Under the pieces are notes generated by a model. The model was not told where the DNA came from. It worked only from the letters and a program-made list of their open reading frames with translations, and did not search any database. Below, piece after piece: positions 49,654 through 58,961 of a stretch of DNA of 64,000 bases (positions within the stretch are counted from its first letter, which is position 1; every line of letters begins with the position of its first letter). Where the stretch lies: positions 124,001 to 188,000 of the forward strand of contig NZ_JBHUGH010000003.1 of the NCBI RefSeq assembly GCF_042681825.1, in the 5' to 3' direction. Source of the DNA: Halodurantibacterium flavum. Lineage in GTDB: Bacteria; Pseudomonadota; Alphaproteobacteria; Rhodobacterales; Rhodobacteraceae. The position numbers were made by a program, and so were the translations under genes.

Positions 49654-50370
49654 ATGATCGTTCAGGCCTGCATCAACGGCGCACGCCCGGCCGGGTATCA
49701 TCCCGCCCTGCCCCTGACCACGGCGGCAATGGTGGCGGCAAGCGTTGCTGCCATCGACACCGGCGCGGCAGAGCTGCACATCCACGCCCGCAACCCCGAG
49801 GGGCGGGAAAGCCTGGCGCATGTGGATGAGGTGATGACGGCGATCCGCGCGGCCTGCCCCGGTACGCTGACCGGCGTCTCGACCGGGGCCTGGATCGAGG
49901 CGGATGAGACCCGGACCCGCGCCGCGATCCGGAACTGGCGGGTTCTGCCGGATTACGCATCGGTCAACCTCTCCGAACCCGATGCACCCGCGATCATCGC
50001 CCTCTTGCAGCAGATCGGGGTCGGCGTCGAGGCGGGGCTTGCCACCGTGGCCGATGCGCACCGTCTTGCCGCCTTGCCCGAACGCGACCGGGTCCTGCGC
50101 ATCCTGATCGAGATTGAGGAACAGGACATTACCCGCGCCGATCAGGAGGCCAGTGGCATCGCCGCCGTGCTTGAGGATGCAGGCATTCGCCGCCCTGTCC
50201 TGCTGCACGGGTTTGATGCAACGGTCTGGCATTTCGTCCGACAGGCGAAGGCCCGGCGCTGGTCCACGCGGGTGGGGCTGGAAGATGGGCTTCATCGTCC
50301 GTCGGGGCAGATTGCGCGGGACACGGCCGAACTTGTGGCGGATGCGGTCGCGATCTTTCGCGGGGCGTAA
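49654..50370 (+). CDS. BKACE family (DUF849) beta-keto acid cleavage enzyme, short form
   Basis: A 238-residue TIM-barrel protein of the 3-keto-5-aminohexanoate cleavage family, in which a Zn-dependent retro-Claisen reaction with acetyl-CoA splits beta-keto acids. Zinc His residues are in LHIHARNPEG, the family end RVGLEDGLHRPSG is intact, and the start MIVQACINGARP fits. It is shorter than the usual 270-310 residues, mainly in the middle. GGGGGGAAAG precedes the ATG. Substrate unknown; it probably works with the flanking PatB and FAD oxidase. Confidence 0.85.
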   Translation: MIVQACINGARPAGYHPALPLTTAAMVAASVAAIDTGAAELHIHARNPEGRESLAHVDEVMTAIRAACPGTLTGVSTGAWIEADETRTRAAIRNWRVLPDYASVNLSEPDAPAIIALLQQIGVGVEAGLATVADAHRLAALPERDRVLRILIEIEEQDITRADQEASGIAAVLEDAGIRRPVLLHGFDATVWHFVRQAKARRWSTRVGLEDGLHRPSGQIARDTAELVADAVAIFRGA

Positions 50371-50468
50371 CCCCGGGCGGATGGGTGGTGTCTGATACGG
50401 CACCGTTGACGCCGCGCACGACCCGGGGCACACCGAAGGCTGCGTCAAGAACCAGCCTGGAAAAGCCG

Positions 50469-51773
50469 ATGACCACGCCCGCCGCCGCCCGGAACACCCC
50501 CTATTGGTGGGAAGACGCGCCGCCCCGCCCGCTGCCTGAACGGGCCCTGCCGAAATCGGCGGATGTCGTCATCGTCGGGGCGGGCTATGCGGGTCTCTCG
50601 GCCGCCCTGACGCTGGCACGGGCGGGGCGGGCGGTCACGGTCCTTGACCGGATGAACCCGGGCGAGGGCGCATCGTCCCGCAATGGCGGCATCACCAGCG
50701 GAAATATCCGGCTGGGCTTTGACCAGCTTCGCCGCCGTTATGGCGAGGAACGCGCGCTGGCCATCGAGGCCGAGGGCAAGACCGCGCGCGAATTCCTCCG
50801 GGACATGATCCGGGCCGAGGGGCTGGACTGCGATTTCCAGCAGACGGGCCGGTTCTATGGCGTGATCGGCGCCCGGGAATATGAGGCTGCCGCCCGCAGC
50901 GCCGAGAACCTGCATCGCAAGCTGGGGATCGAGTCCTTTGCCGTGCCCCATGCGGAACAGCGCCGCTATGTGGGCACCGACTATTACCGGGGCGGCTCGG
51001 TCCGGATGGATATCGGCGGGCTGCATCCTGCGAAATTTCACGCCGAAATCCTGCGGATCACGCTTGCGGCCGGCGCGTCGGTCCATTCCGGCATCGCCGT
51101 GACCGGGATCGAGGGCGACAAGGGGCGGTTCCGCGTCGTCACATCCGGGGGCGAGCTCGCGGCCCGGCAGGTTCTGGTCTGCACCAACGGATATACGGAC
51201 GGCGCGGCGCCCTATCTGCGGCGGCGCCTTGTGCCGGTGCGCAGCCGCATGATCGCGACCGAGCCGCTGACGCCCGAGGTGATGGACCGCCTGATGCCCC
51301 GGCGCATGATGGTGGGCGAGGGCAAGGTGCTCGGTTATTACTACCGCCCCTCGCCCGACGGCCGTTCCATCCTGCTCGGGGGGCGGGACGCGACGCAATC
51401 CGGCGACTCGGCGCATCCCACGATCATGCTGCGGCAGGGCCTGATCGAACTTTTTCCGGAACTGGAGGGCGTGACGCTCAGCCATAGCTGGTTCGGGAAT
51501 GTCGCGATGCACCAGGACATGATCCCCCGGATATTCGAGCACAAGGGCCTGACCTATGCGACCGGGTTCTGCGGGTCGGGCGTGGTCTGGGCGCCATGGA
51601 TCGGGAACCGCGCGGCGCTCAAGCTTTTGGGGGATGACGCGGCGCGGTCGGCCTTTGACATGCGCCCGCCGCCCTTCGTTCCGCTTTACGCCGGCAAGCC
51701 GTGGTTCATGCCGCCCCTGATCCAGGCCTATCGCCTGCAGGATCGCATCGCGCTGGCCCGGGCGCAGAGGTAG
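50469..51773 (+). CDS. FAD-dependent amine/amino acid oxidase (DAO family)
   Basis: A 434-residue flavoprotein of the D-amino acid oxidase superfamily (PuuB/OrdL-like). The dinucleotide motif VVIVGAGYAGLSAALTLARAG is near residues 33-53, GASSRNGGITSG follows, and the end has ATGFCGSGVVWAPWIG. The N-terminal PYWWEDAPPRP is typical of gamma-glutamylputrescine or related amine oxidases in Rhodobacterales. Substrate unknown. It follows the BKACE gene after 98 bp on the same strand. Confidence 0.88.
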   Translation: MTTPAAARNTPYWWEDAPPRPLPERALPKSADVVIVGAGYAGLSAALTLARAGRAVTVLDRMNPGEGASSRNGGITSGNIRLGFDQLRRRYGEERALAIEAEGKTAREFLRDMIRAEGLDCDFQQTGRFYGVIGAREYEAAARSAENLHRKLGIESFAVPHAEQRRYVGTDYYRGGSVRMDIGGLHPAKFHAEILRITLAAGASVHSGIAVTGIEGDKGRFRVVTSGGELAARQVLVCTNGYTDGAAPYLRRRLVPVRSRMIATEPLTPEVMDRLMPRRMMVGEGKVLGYYYRPSPDGRSILLGGRDATQSGDSAHPTIMLRQGLIELFPELEGVTLSHSWFGNVAMHQDMIPRIFEHKGLTYATGFCGSGVVWAPWIGNRAALKLLGDDAARSAFDMRPPPFVPLYAGKPWFMPPLIQAYRLQDRIALARAQR

Positions 51774-52080
51774 GGGGCACCCCGGCTGCAGGAGGTCGAA
51801 CACACCTTTCCGATGACAGGTGGGATGGGCTGGCACCGACGCAATCCGACAGTGCCCAAACTGACTGCGCCCGAACCGACTGCGCCCAAGGCCCCGCCGC
51901 ACAGTAAGCCCCGTCCGCACCGACAGGCTTGCCTGCGAGGCCCGATGCCAGGTTGCACCCTAGCTGCGGCTAGGCAAGTCGCATCTTCAGAAACGCTCGC
52001 AACTCCATGGCCGCGCCGACACGGCCGGATGCGTCTGACCGCACCCGCGTGGCCCGCCGGAACCGGAGTCGGAACCGGGG
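51774..52080. other. 307-bp gap with short tandem repeats
   Basis: No gene is supported on either strand. The gap holds a 15-bp repeat (51850-51894), a short palindrome CCTAGC/GCTAGG near 51960-51974, and the start of a 12-bp repeat (52059-52094) running into the next gene's stop. It separates two converging genes. Confidence 0.6.
51850..51894. repeat. 15-bp tandem repeat x3
   Basis: Three 15-bp units of the type CTGCGCCCGAACCGA lie in the convergent gap after the FAD oxidase gene. Confidence 0.75.
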
Positions 52081-52094
52081 TCAGAACCGGGGGA
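52059..52094. repeat. 12-bp tandem repeat x3 over the end of the 52081 gene
   Basis: GGAACCGGAGTC repeats three times (GGAACCGGGGTC, AGAACCGGGGGA). The last copies include the stop and final codons of the minus-strand hypothetical gene. Confidence 0.75.
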
Positions 52095-52431
52095 TGAACC
52101 CCGCGGGCGCCTCCCCCTCCCGGATGAAATCGAGCGGCGGGGTCGTGCCGACCATCGTGTTGCGCTTGAATTCGCAGACGACCTCTTCGCCGTCATCCAG
52201 CGATGCGACGATCAGGCCGCGACAGATATGACGCGGCCCGTCATAGACATCCACATGCCCGCGAAGCTGCGGGGCCAGCCGGCCATCCAGCGCAAAGCCG
52301 TCTTCCCACCAGCGCAGGATCGGATAGACCGCGCCGTTCACATGCACACACAGACGCCCCTTGCGCCGCTGTTCACGGCGATGGGCGGCTGCGATGGCCT
52401 CTCGCAGATCCTGCGGCAGATATTCCAGCAT
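52081..52431 (-). CDS. Conserved hypothetical protein (Rhodobacterales)
   Basis: A 116-residue soluble protein starting MLEYLPQDLREAIAAAHRRE, with a basic middle and the core VNGAVYPILRWWEDGFALDG. I recognise similar proteins in other Rhodobacterales but no assigned function. Secondary-structure pattern (alternating strands after residue 28) would fit a small beta-barrel such as PilZ, but its RxxxR motif is not clear. A GAAC-N7-GAAC motif lies 73 bp upstream, between it and the divergent reductase gene. Confidence 0.7.
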   Translation of the reverse strand: MLEYLPQDLREAIAAAHRREQRRKGRLCVHVNGAVYPILRWWEDGFALDGRLAPQLRGHVDVYDGPRHICRGLIVASLDDGEEVVCEFKRNTMVGTTPPLDFIREGEAPAGFIPRF

Positions 52432-52503
52432 GATGGCCCCCGACCCGAAATCCGATTCCTTACACTCAGGATGCGCTTTCGGTCATGAAAATCAAGTTAA
52501 CCC

Positions 52504-52518
52504 GAACAGGTTTGGAAC
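52504..52518. promoter_or_regulatory. Possible LexA-type direct repeat
   Basis: GAACAGGTTTGGAAC is GAAC-N7-GAAC, the alphaproteobacterial SOS box pattern. It lies in the divergent gap between 52431 and 52643. Two such matches are expected by chance in a window of this size, so the call is weak. Confidence 0.3.
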
Positions 52519-52642
52519 GCCCATTGCCCGCCGTGGTTCCCGCGCCGGTCTGTGCAGCGCCGCGCGGGCCCTGCGCGGGGCCGGGGGTTGGCCTTTCGCG
52601 CCCGGCGGCCCACCTTGTCCCCAAACGCAAAGGAGATATGGT

Positions 52643-53617
52643 ATGGGCCAGCTGATCGACGGCGTCTGGAACGCCGACTGGTATGACACCAAACGCACGG
52701 GCGGCAAATTCGTCCGCTCGACCTCGGGGTTCCGCAACTGGATCACGGCGGACGGCAGCGCCGGTCCCTCGGGCGAGGGCGGCTTTGCCGCCGAAAGCGG
52801 GCGCTATCACCTCTATGTCTCATACGCCTGCCCCTGGGCGCACCGGACGCTGATCTTCCGCGTGCTGAAGGGGTTGGAGGATCACATCGGCGTTTCCGCC
52901 GTCCATCCCGACATGCTGAAGGACGGCTGGACCTTTTCGACCGACTTTCCCGGCGCGACGGGCGACGATCTGTTCGGCCTGCCCTTCCTGCGCGATCTCT
53001 ACACGCGCGCGAAGCCCGATGTTTCAGGCCATGTGACGGTGCCCGTCCTCTGGGACAAGGCGCGGAACACGATCGTCTCGAACGAAAGCTCCGAGATCAT
53101 CCGCATGTTCAACGGGGCCTTCGACGGGATCACCGGCAACAGCGACGACTACTGGCCCGAGGACCTGCGCGACCAGATCGAGGAAATCAACACGCGCGTC
53201 TATGACGGGCTGAACAACGGTGTCTACAAGGCTGGGTTCGCGACCGAACAGGCCCCCTATGACGAGGCCGTGCGCGGCGTCTTCGAGACGCTCGACTGGA
53301 TGGAGGACCACCTGTCGAAGAACCGCTATCTGGCGGGGGATCGCGTGACCGAGGCCGACTGGCGCGCCTTTACCTCGCTCGTGCGGTTCGACCCGGTCTA
53401 TCACCTGCATTTCAAGTGCAACCGGCGCCGGATCATCGACTACCCGAACCTGTGGGCCTATACGCGTGAGCTCTATCAATGGCCGGGCGTGGCGGGCACG
53501 GTGAACTTCGAGCATATCGTTCGCCACTATCACTACAGCCACGACACGATAAACCCGAACCGGATCATCCCGATCAACCCCGATCCGGACTTTGACGCCC
53601 CCCACGGCTGCACCTGA
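52643..53617 (+). CDS. Glutathionyl-hydroquinone reductase (Xi-class glutathione S-transferase)
   Basis: A 324-residue enzyme of the YqjG/PcpF family that reduces glutathionyl-hydroquinones with glutathione. The catalytic Cys is in YVSYACPWAHRTLIF, the thioredoxin-like domain covers about 45-160, and the helical domain carries the conserved substrate tyrosines (RELYQWPGVAGTVN). The long NWYDTKRTGG-like N-terminus and 320-residue length separate it from ordinary GSTs. AAAGGAGA precedes the ATG at 52643. Confidence 0.92.
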   Translation: MGQLIDGVWNADWYDTKRTGGKFVRSTSGFRNWITADGSAGPSGEGGFAAESGRYHLYVSYACPWAHRTLIFRVLKGLEDHIGVSAVHPDMLKDGWTFSTDFPGATGDDLFGLPFLRDLYTRAKPDVSGHVTVPVLWDKARNTIVSNESSEIIRMFNGAFDGITGNSDDYWPEDLRDQIEEINTRVYDGLNNGVYKAGFATEQAPYDEAVRGVFETLDWMEDHLSKNRYLAGDRVTEADWRAFTSLVRFDPVYHLHFKCNRRRIIDYPNLWAYTRELYQWPGVAGTVNFEHIVRHYHYSHDTINPNRIIPINPDPDFDAPHGCT

Positions 53618-53668
53618 GGCTTGCACGGGACGCCGGCATAGGCTTGATGGGCCCTGACGGAGGTGCCC

Positions 53669-54604
53669 ATGACGGCCAGAACGGGGACAACACGCGATCA
53701 CGGCGGCGGCGTCGATGCGGCGGCGGCGCAGTATGGCGGCACGCGGGCGGACTGGCTGGATCTTTCGACCGGCATCAACCCGCGCCCCTACCCCATCCCG
53801 CAGCTTTCGGCCGACTGCTGGACCGCCCTGCCCGACCGCACCGCCGCGGCGGCGCTCGAGGATGCCGCCCGCCGCTTCTGGTCGGTGCCCGAAGGCGCGG
53901 CCGTGCTTGCGGCGCCCGGCGCCTCGGCGCTGATCGCGCGGATACCGTCGCTTGCCCCACCTGGGGCCGTGACGATCCGGCAACCCACCTACAATGAACA
54001 TGCCGCGGCCTTTGCGGCAGAGGGATGGACGCTGGCGGACGGCGCCGCCGCCTCGGTCGTGGTGCATCCCAACAACCCCGACGGGCGGCTCTGGGACCGG
54101 CACCGCGCGCCCCTCCAGATCGTGGACGAAAGCTTTTGCGACGTGATGCCGGACGCCTCGGCCATTGCGCGGGCGGCCGAGCCGGGGATGATCGTGCTCA
54201 AGTCCTTTGGCAAGTTCTGGGGCCTTGCGGGGCTGCGGCTGGGCTTTGCCATCGGTGATCCGGCGCTGATTGCGCGGCTGGCCGGGATGCTGGGGCCCTG
54301 GCCGGTTTCAGGACCCGCGCTGGCCATCGGCGCGGCGGCGCTGACGGATGAGGGCTGGGCCAGGGAAACGCGCGCCCGGCTCGCCCGCGACGCGGCACGG
54401 CTCGACGCCCTGATCGGCGCGCCGGTTGTCGGGGGAACGACGCTTTTCCGGCTCTATGCGGTCGATGACGCCGCCGCGTGGCAGGCGCGGCTTGCCCGCC
54501 ACCGGATCTGGAGCCGCATCTTTCCCTATAGCCGCACCTGGCTGCGGCTGGGGCTGCCCGACGGGCCGGGCTGGGACCGGTTGGAAAAGGCGCTGCTGGC
54601 ATGA
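53669..54604 (+). CDS. cobD: Threonine-phosphate decarboxylase
   Basis: A 311-residue PLP enzyme (CobC in the aerobic naming) that makes (R)-1-aminopropan-2-ol phosphate, the linker of vitamin B12's lower loop. RDHGGGVDAAAAQYGG and DLSTGINPRPYP are family starts, and the PLP Lys is in LKSFGKFWGLAGLRLG. The ATG at 53669 has ACGGAGG 5 bases upstream, better than GTG 53663, which lies within it. It overlaps cbiB by 4 bp, the enzyme that attaches its product. No cobalamin riboswitch is seen upstream. Confidence 0.92.
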   Translation: MTARTGTTRDHGGGVDAAAAQYGGTRADWLDLSTGINPRPYPIPQLSADCWTALPDRTAAAALEDAARRFWSVPEGAAVLAAPGASALIARIPSLAPPGAVTIRQPTYNEHAAAFAAEGWTLADGAAASVVVHPNNPDGRLWDRHRAPLQIVDESFCDVMPDASAIARAAEPGMIVLKSFGKFWGLAGLRLGFAIGDPALIARLAGMLGPWPVSGPALAIGAAALTDEGWARETRARLARDAARLDALIGAPVVGGTTLFRLYAVDDAAAWQARLARHRIWSRIFPYSRTWLRLGLPDGPGWDRLEKALLA

Positions 54605-55509
54605 GCTTTGCGGCGATGCTCTTTCTTGCGCTGCTGCTGGACGCGGCAATGGGCGAGCCGCGCTGGCTCTGGCAACGGCTGCCGCACCCGGCGGTCCTGA
54701 TGGGGCGCGCCGTGGGCTGGTGCGATGCCCGCTTCAACCATGGCGCGGCGCGCAAGGCGAGGGGCATCGCGGTGATGCTGGCGCTCGGCCTTGGGGCGCT
54801 GTTCCTCGGGGGGGTGCTGTCGCAACTGCCCGCGCCGTTCCAGATCGTGATCGCGGCGATCCTTCTGGCGCAGCGCAGCCTTGTGGATCATGTCCGCGCG
54901 GTGGCTGCCGGTCTGCGCATGGGCCTGCCCGAGGGGCGGCGCATGGTGGCCCGGATCGTCAGCCGCGACACCGCCCCTATGGATGAAACCGCCGTCGCCC
55001 GCTCGGCAATCGAGAGCGGGGCAGAAAATCTGTCGGACGGGGTGATCGCCCCGGCCTTCTGGTTCCTGATCCTCGGGCTGCCGGGGCTGCTCCTTTACAA
55101 GATCACCAACACCGCCGACAGCATGATCGGCTATCGTACGCCCCGGCATCAGGATTTCGGCTGGGCGGCGGCGCGGTTCGACGACCTGCTGAACTGGGTG
55201 CCCGCGCGTCTGACCGCCATCCTGATCGCGGCGGCGCATCTGCGCGCCGACATCTGGCCCCTGATCCGGCGCGACGCGGCGCTGCACCGGTCCCCCAACG
55301 CCGGCTGGCCCGAGGCGGCAATGGCCCCGGTTCTGGGCGTGGCGCTGGCGGGGCCGCGCAGCTATGACGGGCGGATGCAGGATTTTCCCTTTGTCCACCC
55401 GGAAGGCCGCCGGACGCTGGATGCTGCGGATGTCGAGGCCGCCTGCCATGCGCTCTGGCGGACATGGGCCGTCGCGCTCGGCGTTGTGGGCGTGCTGGCG
55501 CTGGTCTAG
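54601..55509 (+). CDS. cbiB: Adenosylcobinamide-phosphate synthase
   Basis: A 302-residue membrane enzyme (CobD in the aerobic naming) that joins aminopropanol phosphate to adenosylcobyric acid. LLLDAAMGEPRWLWQRLPHP, the RDTAPMDETAVARSAIES motif and TNTADSMIGYRT are diagnostic; about four hydrophobic segments are present. Coupled to cobD upstream and convergent with smc, sharing 4 bp. Confidence 0.95.
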   Translation: MSFAAMLFLALLLDAAMGEPRWLWQRLPHPAVLMGRAVGWCDARFNHGAARKARGIAVMLALGLGALFLGGVLSQLPAPFQIVIAAILLAQRSLVDHVRAVAAGLRMGLPEGRRMVARIVSRDTAPMDETAVARSAIESGAENLSDGVIAPAFWFLILGLPGLLLYKITNTADSMIGYRTPRHQDFGWAAARFDDLLNWVPARLTAILIAAAHLRADIWPLIRRDAALHRSPNAGWPEAAMAPVLGVALAGPRSYDGRMQDFPFVHPEGRRTLDAADVEAACHALWRTWAVALGVVGVLALV

Positions 55510-58500
55510 GCGACCATCGCCTCGGCCTTTTTCAGGTCGACGCTGACAAGCTGGCTGACGCCCTGTTCCACCATGGTGACGCCGAACAGCCGGTCCATGC
55601 GCGCCATGGTCACGGCATGGTGGGTGATGATCAGGAACCGCGTGTCGGTGCGCCGCGTCATCTCGTCCAGGAGGTCGCAGAACCGGGTCACATTCGCGTC
55701 GTCCAGCGGGGCGTCCACCTCATCCAGCACGCAGATCGGGGCCGGGTTGGCAAGGAATACCGCAAAGATCAGCGCCATCGCAGTCAGCGTCTGTTCCCCG
55801 CCCGACAACAGCGACAGCGTGGCAAGTTTCTTGCCCGGAGGCTGACACATGATCTCGAGCCCGGCATCCAGCGGGTCCTCGGATTCGACCAGAACCAGCC
55901 GTGCCTCGCCCCCGCCAAAGAGATGGGTGAAGAGCATGGCGAAATTGCGGTTCACCTGCTCGAACGCCGCCAGCAGACGTTCGCGCCCCTCCCGGTTCAG
56001 CCCGGCGATCCCGGCGCGCAGCTTCTTGACCGCCTCCTGCAGATCGGCCTTTTCGGTCGTCAGCGTGTCGTATTCGCCCTGAACCTCGCGCGCGTCCTCT
56101 TCGGCGCGCAGGTTGACCGCGCCAAGCCCGTCGCGGCTACGCCGGAGGCGGATGATCTCGGCCTCGATCTCTTCGGCGGGGGGCATCGCATCGGGGTCGA
56201 GCCCGAGCCGGGCGAGCAGCGCCGCCGGTTCCTCCTCGGTCTCTTCGCGGATACGCTCGGCGGCAAGTGCCAGCGTCTCGCGCGCGGCCTCAAGCCGGGC
56301 CTCGGCGCGGGCGCGGGCCTCGCGCGTCTCGCCTGCCCGGCGCTCGGTCTCGCGTTCAGCATCGAGGGCCGCGCGCAATGCCGCCTCGGCCTCGGCAAGG
56401 GCCGCGCCGGCTGCATCGCGGCGGATTTCCGCGCCCCGGGCGGCCTCACCCAGTTCTTCCCGCCGCTCGGCGAGTTCCAGCGGGCGCTCCTGCGCCTCGG
56501 TCAGGTCGGCTTCGGCCTTCGCGCGCCGCGCCGCCAGATCCGCGCCCCGCCGCGCCGCCGTCTCTTGCCGGTTGCGCCAGGTGGCCAGTTCCTTGGCGAC
56601 CTCCTGCGCGCGGCGAACCCGCGCCTCGCCGTCGCGGCGCGTTTCGTCATGGGCCGCGCGGCGGGTCATCATCGTCATGCGCGCGGCCTCGACCGCGGTG
56701 CGCAGATCCTCGACCCCCGCGCGGGCCTGATCCAGATCCCCCAGATCCTCGACCGCCGCCGCGGCCTCGGACAGACGCAGCCGCGCCTCGCCGGCCTCAT
56801 CCTCATGGCGCGAACGGGCCAGCCGCGCGGCCTCCAGCCGGCCACCTGCGACGGACCTGTCCGCCTCGGCCCGCGACAGGGCCCGGTTCGCCTCGGTCAG
56901 GCGGGCATCCGCCGCCCGCCGGTCGTCCCGCGCGGCCTGATCGGCCCGCACGGCCCCGGCAAGATGCGCCTGCGCGGCCTCATGCGCCTCGCGCGCGGCA
57001 TCGGCGCGGCCCTCGGCCTGATCGAGATCGCGTTCCAGCGCAGCAAGCCGGTTGAGCTGCTGCAACCGCAGGGCCGCCGCCGAGGGCGCATCGGCCGCGG
57101 CGCTCCGAAAGCCGTCCCAGCGCCAGAGATCGCCGGCGGCCGAGACGAGCCGTTGCCCCGGCTTCAGATCAGGTTGCAGGGCCGCGCCATGGTCGGGCGG
57201 CACAAGACCGACCTGCGCAAGGCGGCGCGCAAGAACGGGCGGCGCCTCGACCCACGCCGCAAGCGGCTCTGCCCCGGCGGGCAGCGGCTGCGGCGCCGGA
57301 TAGTCCGGCAACAGGGCCCAGCCGGTCGCCCCGGCATCGGAAATCTCGGGCGCCCGCAGATCGTCGGCAAGGGCCGCGCCAAGCGCCTGTTCATATCCCG
57401 GCACCACCCGCAGGCGGTCGAGGATCTGCGTTCCGCCATCCGCGTCACGGGTGACCAGCCGCGACAGCGCCCCCCATTCGGCGCGAAGCGCGCTCGCCTC
57501 GCCCTCGGCGCCAGAGCGGGCGGCGCGCGCCTCGGCTTCGGCGGACTGGGCGGCGGCGCGGGCCGCTTCGGCTTCGGCAAGGCGGGCCTCGGCGGCCTCC
57601 GACAGGTCGAGCGCGGTGGCACCTGCCTCTTCCGCCGCCGTGACCTCTTCCTCGGCCCGGGCGAGCGCCTCCGCCGCCGCCGTCTCGGCGGAACGGGCGC
57701 GAAGGCTCTCGCCCTCGGCCTTTTCCAGCGTCGTGCGGATCTCGGCCAGCGCGCGATGGGCGGACTGATGACGGGCGGCAAGACGCGCCACATCCTCGGT
57801 CACGGCGCTCAGGTCGGCTTCGCGCGCGGCGAGGGTCGAGGCCGCCTCGCGCGCGGCATCGGCGCTGGCGGCCAGCCTCGCCTCATGGCCCTCTCCGGCC
57901 TTCGCAAGCTGCGCGGTCTCCCATTCCAGCTGGGTGATCGTTTCCTCGGCATCGCGGTTGAGGCCCGCTTCCCGCTCGGTATCGCGGAGGATCTGCGTCA
58001 CCTGTGCGCGCAGCGCGTCAATGGCGGCATGGGCGCGGGTTTCCTGATCCTGCAGCATGTCGCGTTCCGCGATCAGCCGTTGTAGCACCGCCGTCGCGAT
58101 CGTCTCTTCCTCGCGCAGGGGGGGAAGTGCCGCCTCGGCCCCTTCCCGGGCGGCAACCGCGTCGCGCGCTGCGGCCTCGGCCAGCGCCGCATCGCGCCGG
58201 CAGCCCGCCTCGGCCCCGGCCGCCTGCGCCTGCGCGACCTCTGCCTCGCGCCAGCGCCGGAAAAGCAGCATCCCCTCGGCCCGCCGCAATGCCTCGCCCA
58301 GTTCGCGGTAGCGCGCCGCCTGCCGGGCCTGCCGTGCGAGCGTCTGCAATTGCGCGGCCAGCGCCTCGGTCACATCCTCGACCCGGGCCAGGTTCGCCTC
58401 GGTCGCGTTCAGCCGCAGTTCCGCCTCATGCCGGCGCTGGTAAAGCCCCGAGATGCCCGCGGCCTCTTCCAGTATGCGGCGGCGGGCCTTGGGCTTGGCG

Positions 58501-58961
58501 CTGATCAGTTCGACGATCTGGCCCTGCCGCACCAGCGCCGGCGAATGGGCGCCCGTCGAGGCGTCGGCAAAAAGCATCTGCACATCGCGTGCCCGCACGT
58601 CGCGGGTATTGACCTTGTAGGCCGAGCCGGCATCGCGGGTGATCCGGCGGACCACTTCCAGCGCGTCGCTGTCGTTGAACCCGGCGGGCGCGAGGCGTTC
58701 GGCATTGTCCAGGGTCAGCGCCACCTCGGCGAAGTTGCGCGCGGGGCGGCTGCTGGTCCCTGCAAAGATCACATCCTCCATCCCGCCGCCGCGCATGGCC
58801 GAGGCGCGGTTCTCCCCCATCACCCAGCGCAGCGCCTCGAGCAGGTTGGATTTGCCGCAGCCATTCGGGCCGACAACGCCGGTCAACCCCTCGGCGATCA
58901 CCAGATCCGTGGGGTCGACAAAGCTCTTGAAGCCGTTCAGCCGCAGGCGGGTAAAGCGCAA
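55506..58961 (-). CDS. smc: Chromosome segregation protein SMC
   Basis: A 1151-residue ATPase that compacts and helps segregate the chromosome with ScpAB. Walker A GPNGCGKSN is at 31-39, then a long Ala/Glu/Arg-rich coiled coil, a globular hinge near 500-640, a second coiled coil, the signature LSGGEQTLTAMALIF and Walker B ICVLDEVDAPLDD near the C-terminus. The start is TTG at 58961 (MRFTRLRLNGFKSF fits the family exactly). No scp genes are adjacent. Confidence 0.95.
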   Translation of the reverse strand: MRFTRLRLNGFKSFVDPTDLVIAEGLTGVVGPNGCGKSNLLEALRWVMGENRASAMRGGGMEDVIFAGTSSRPARNFAEVALTLDNAERLAPAGFNDSDALEVVRRITRDAGSAYKVNTRDVRARDVQMLFADASTGAHSPALVRQGQIVELISAKPKARRRILEEAAGISGLYQRRHEAELRLNATEANLARVEDVTEALAAQLQTLARQARQAARYRELGEALRRAEGMLLFRRWREAEVAQAQAAGAEAGCRRDAALAEAAARDAVAAREGAEAALPPLREEETIATAVLQRLIAERDMLQDQETRAHAAIDALRAQVTQILRDTEREAGLNRDAEETITQLEWETAQLAKAGEGHEARLAASADAAREAASTLAAREADLSAVTEDVARLAARHQSAHRALAEIRTTLEKAEGESLRARSAETAAAEALARAEEEVTAAEEAGATALDLSEAAEARLAEAEAARAAAQSAEAEARAARSGAEGEASALRAEWGALSRLVTRDADGGTQILDRLRVVPGYEQALGAALADDLRAPEISDAGATGWALLPDYPAPQPLPAGAEPLAAWVEAPPVLARRLAQVGLVPPDHGAALQPDLKPGQRLVSAAGDLWRWDGFRSAAADAPSAAALRLQQLNRLAALERDLDQAEGRADAAREAHEAAQAHLAGAVRADQAARDDRRAADARLTEANRALSRAEADRSVAGGRLEAARLARSRHEDEAGEARLRLSEAAAAVEDLGDLDQARAGVEDLRTAVEAARMTMMTRRAAHDETRRDGEARVRRAQEVAKELATWRNRQETAARRGADLAARRAKAEADLTEAQERPLELAERREELGEAARGAEIRRDAAGAALAEAEAALRAALDAERETERRAGETREARARAEARLEAARETLALAAERIREETEEEPAALLARLGLDPDAMPPAEEIEAEIIRLRRSRDGLGAVNLRAEEDAREVQGEYDTLTTEKADLQEAVKKLRAGIAGLNREGRERLLAAFEQVNRNFAMLFTHLFGGGEARLVLVESEDPLDAGLEIMCQPPGKKLATLSLLSGGEQTLTAMALIFAVFLANPAPICVLDEVDAPLDDANVTRFCDLLDEMTRRTDTRFLIITHHAVTMARMDRLFGVTMVEQGVSQLVSVDLKKAEAMVA

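Noticed and set aside
53618..53668. Cobalamin riboswitch upstream of cobD-cbiB
   Set aside because: Only 51 bp separate the stop of the preceding gene from the start, far too short for a B12 riboswitch, and no conserved element is visible.
55464..58085. An 873-codon plus-strand frame opposite smc
   Set aside because: The Arg/Gly-rich translation mirrors the coiled-coil repeats of SMC on the other strand.
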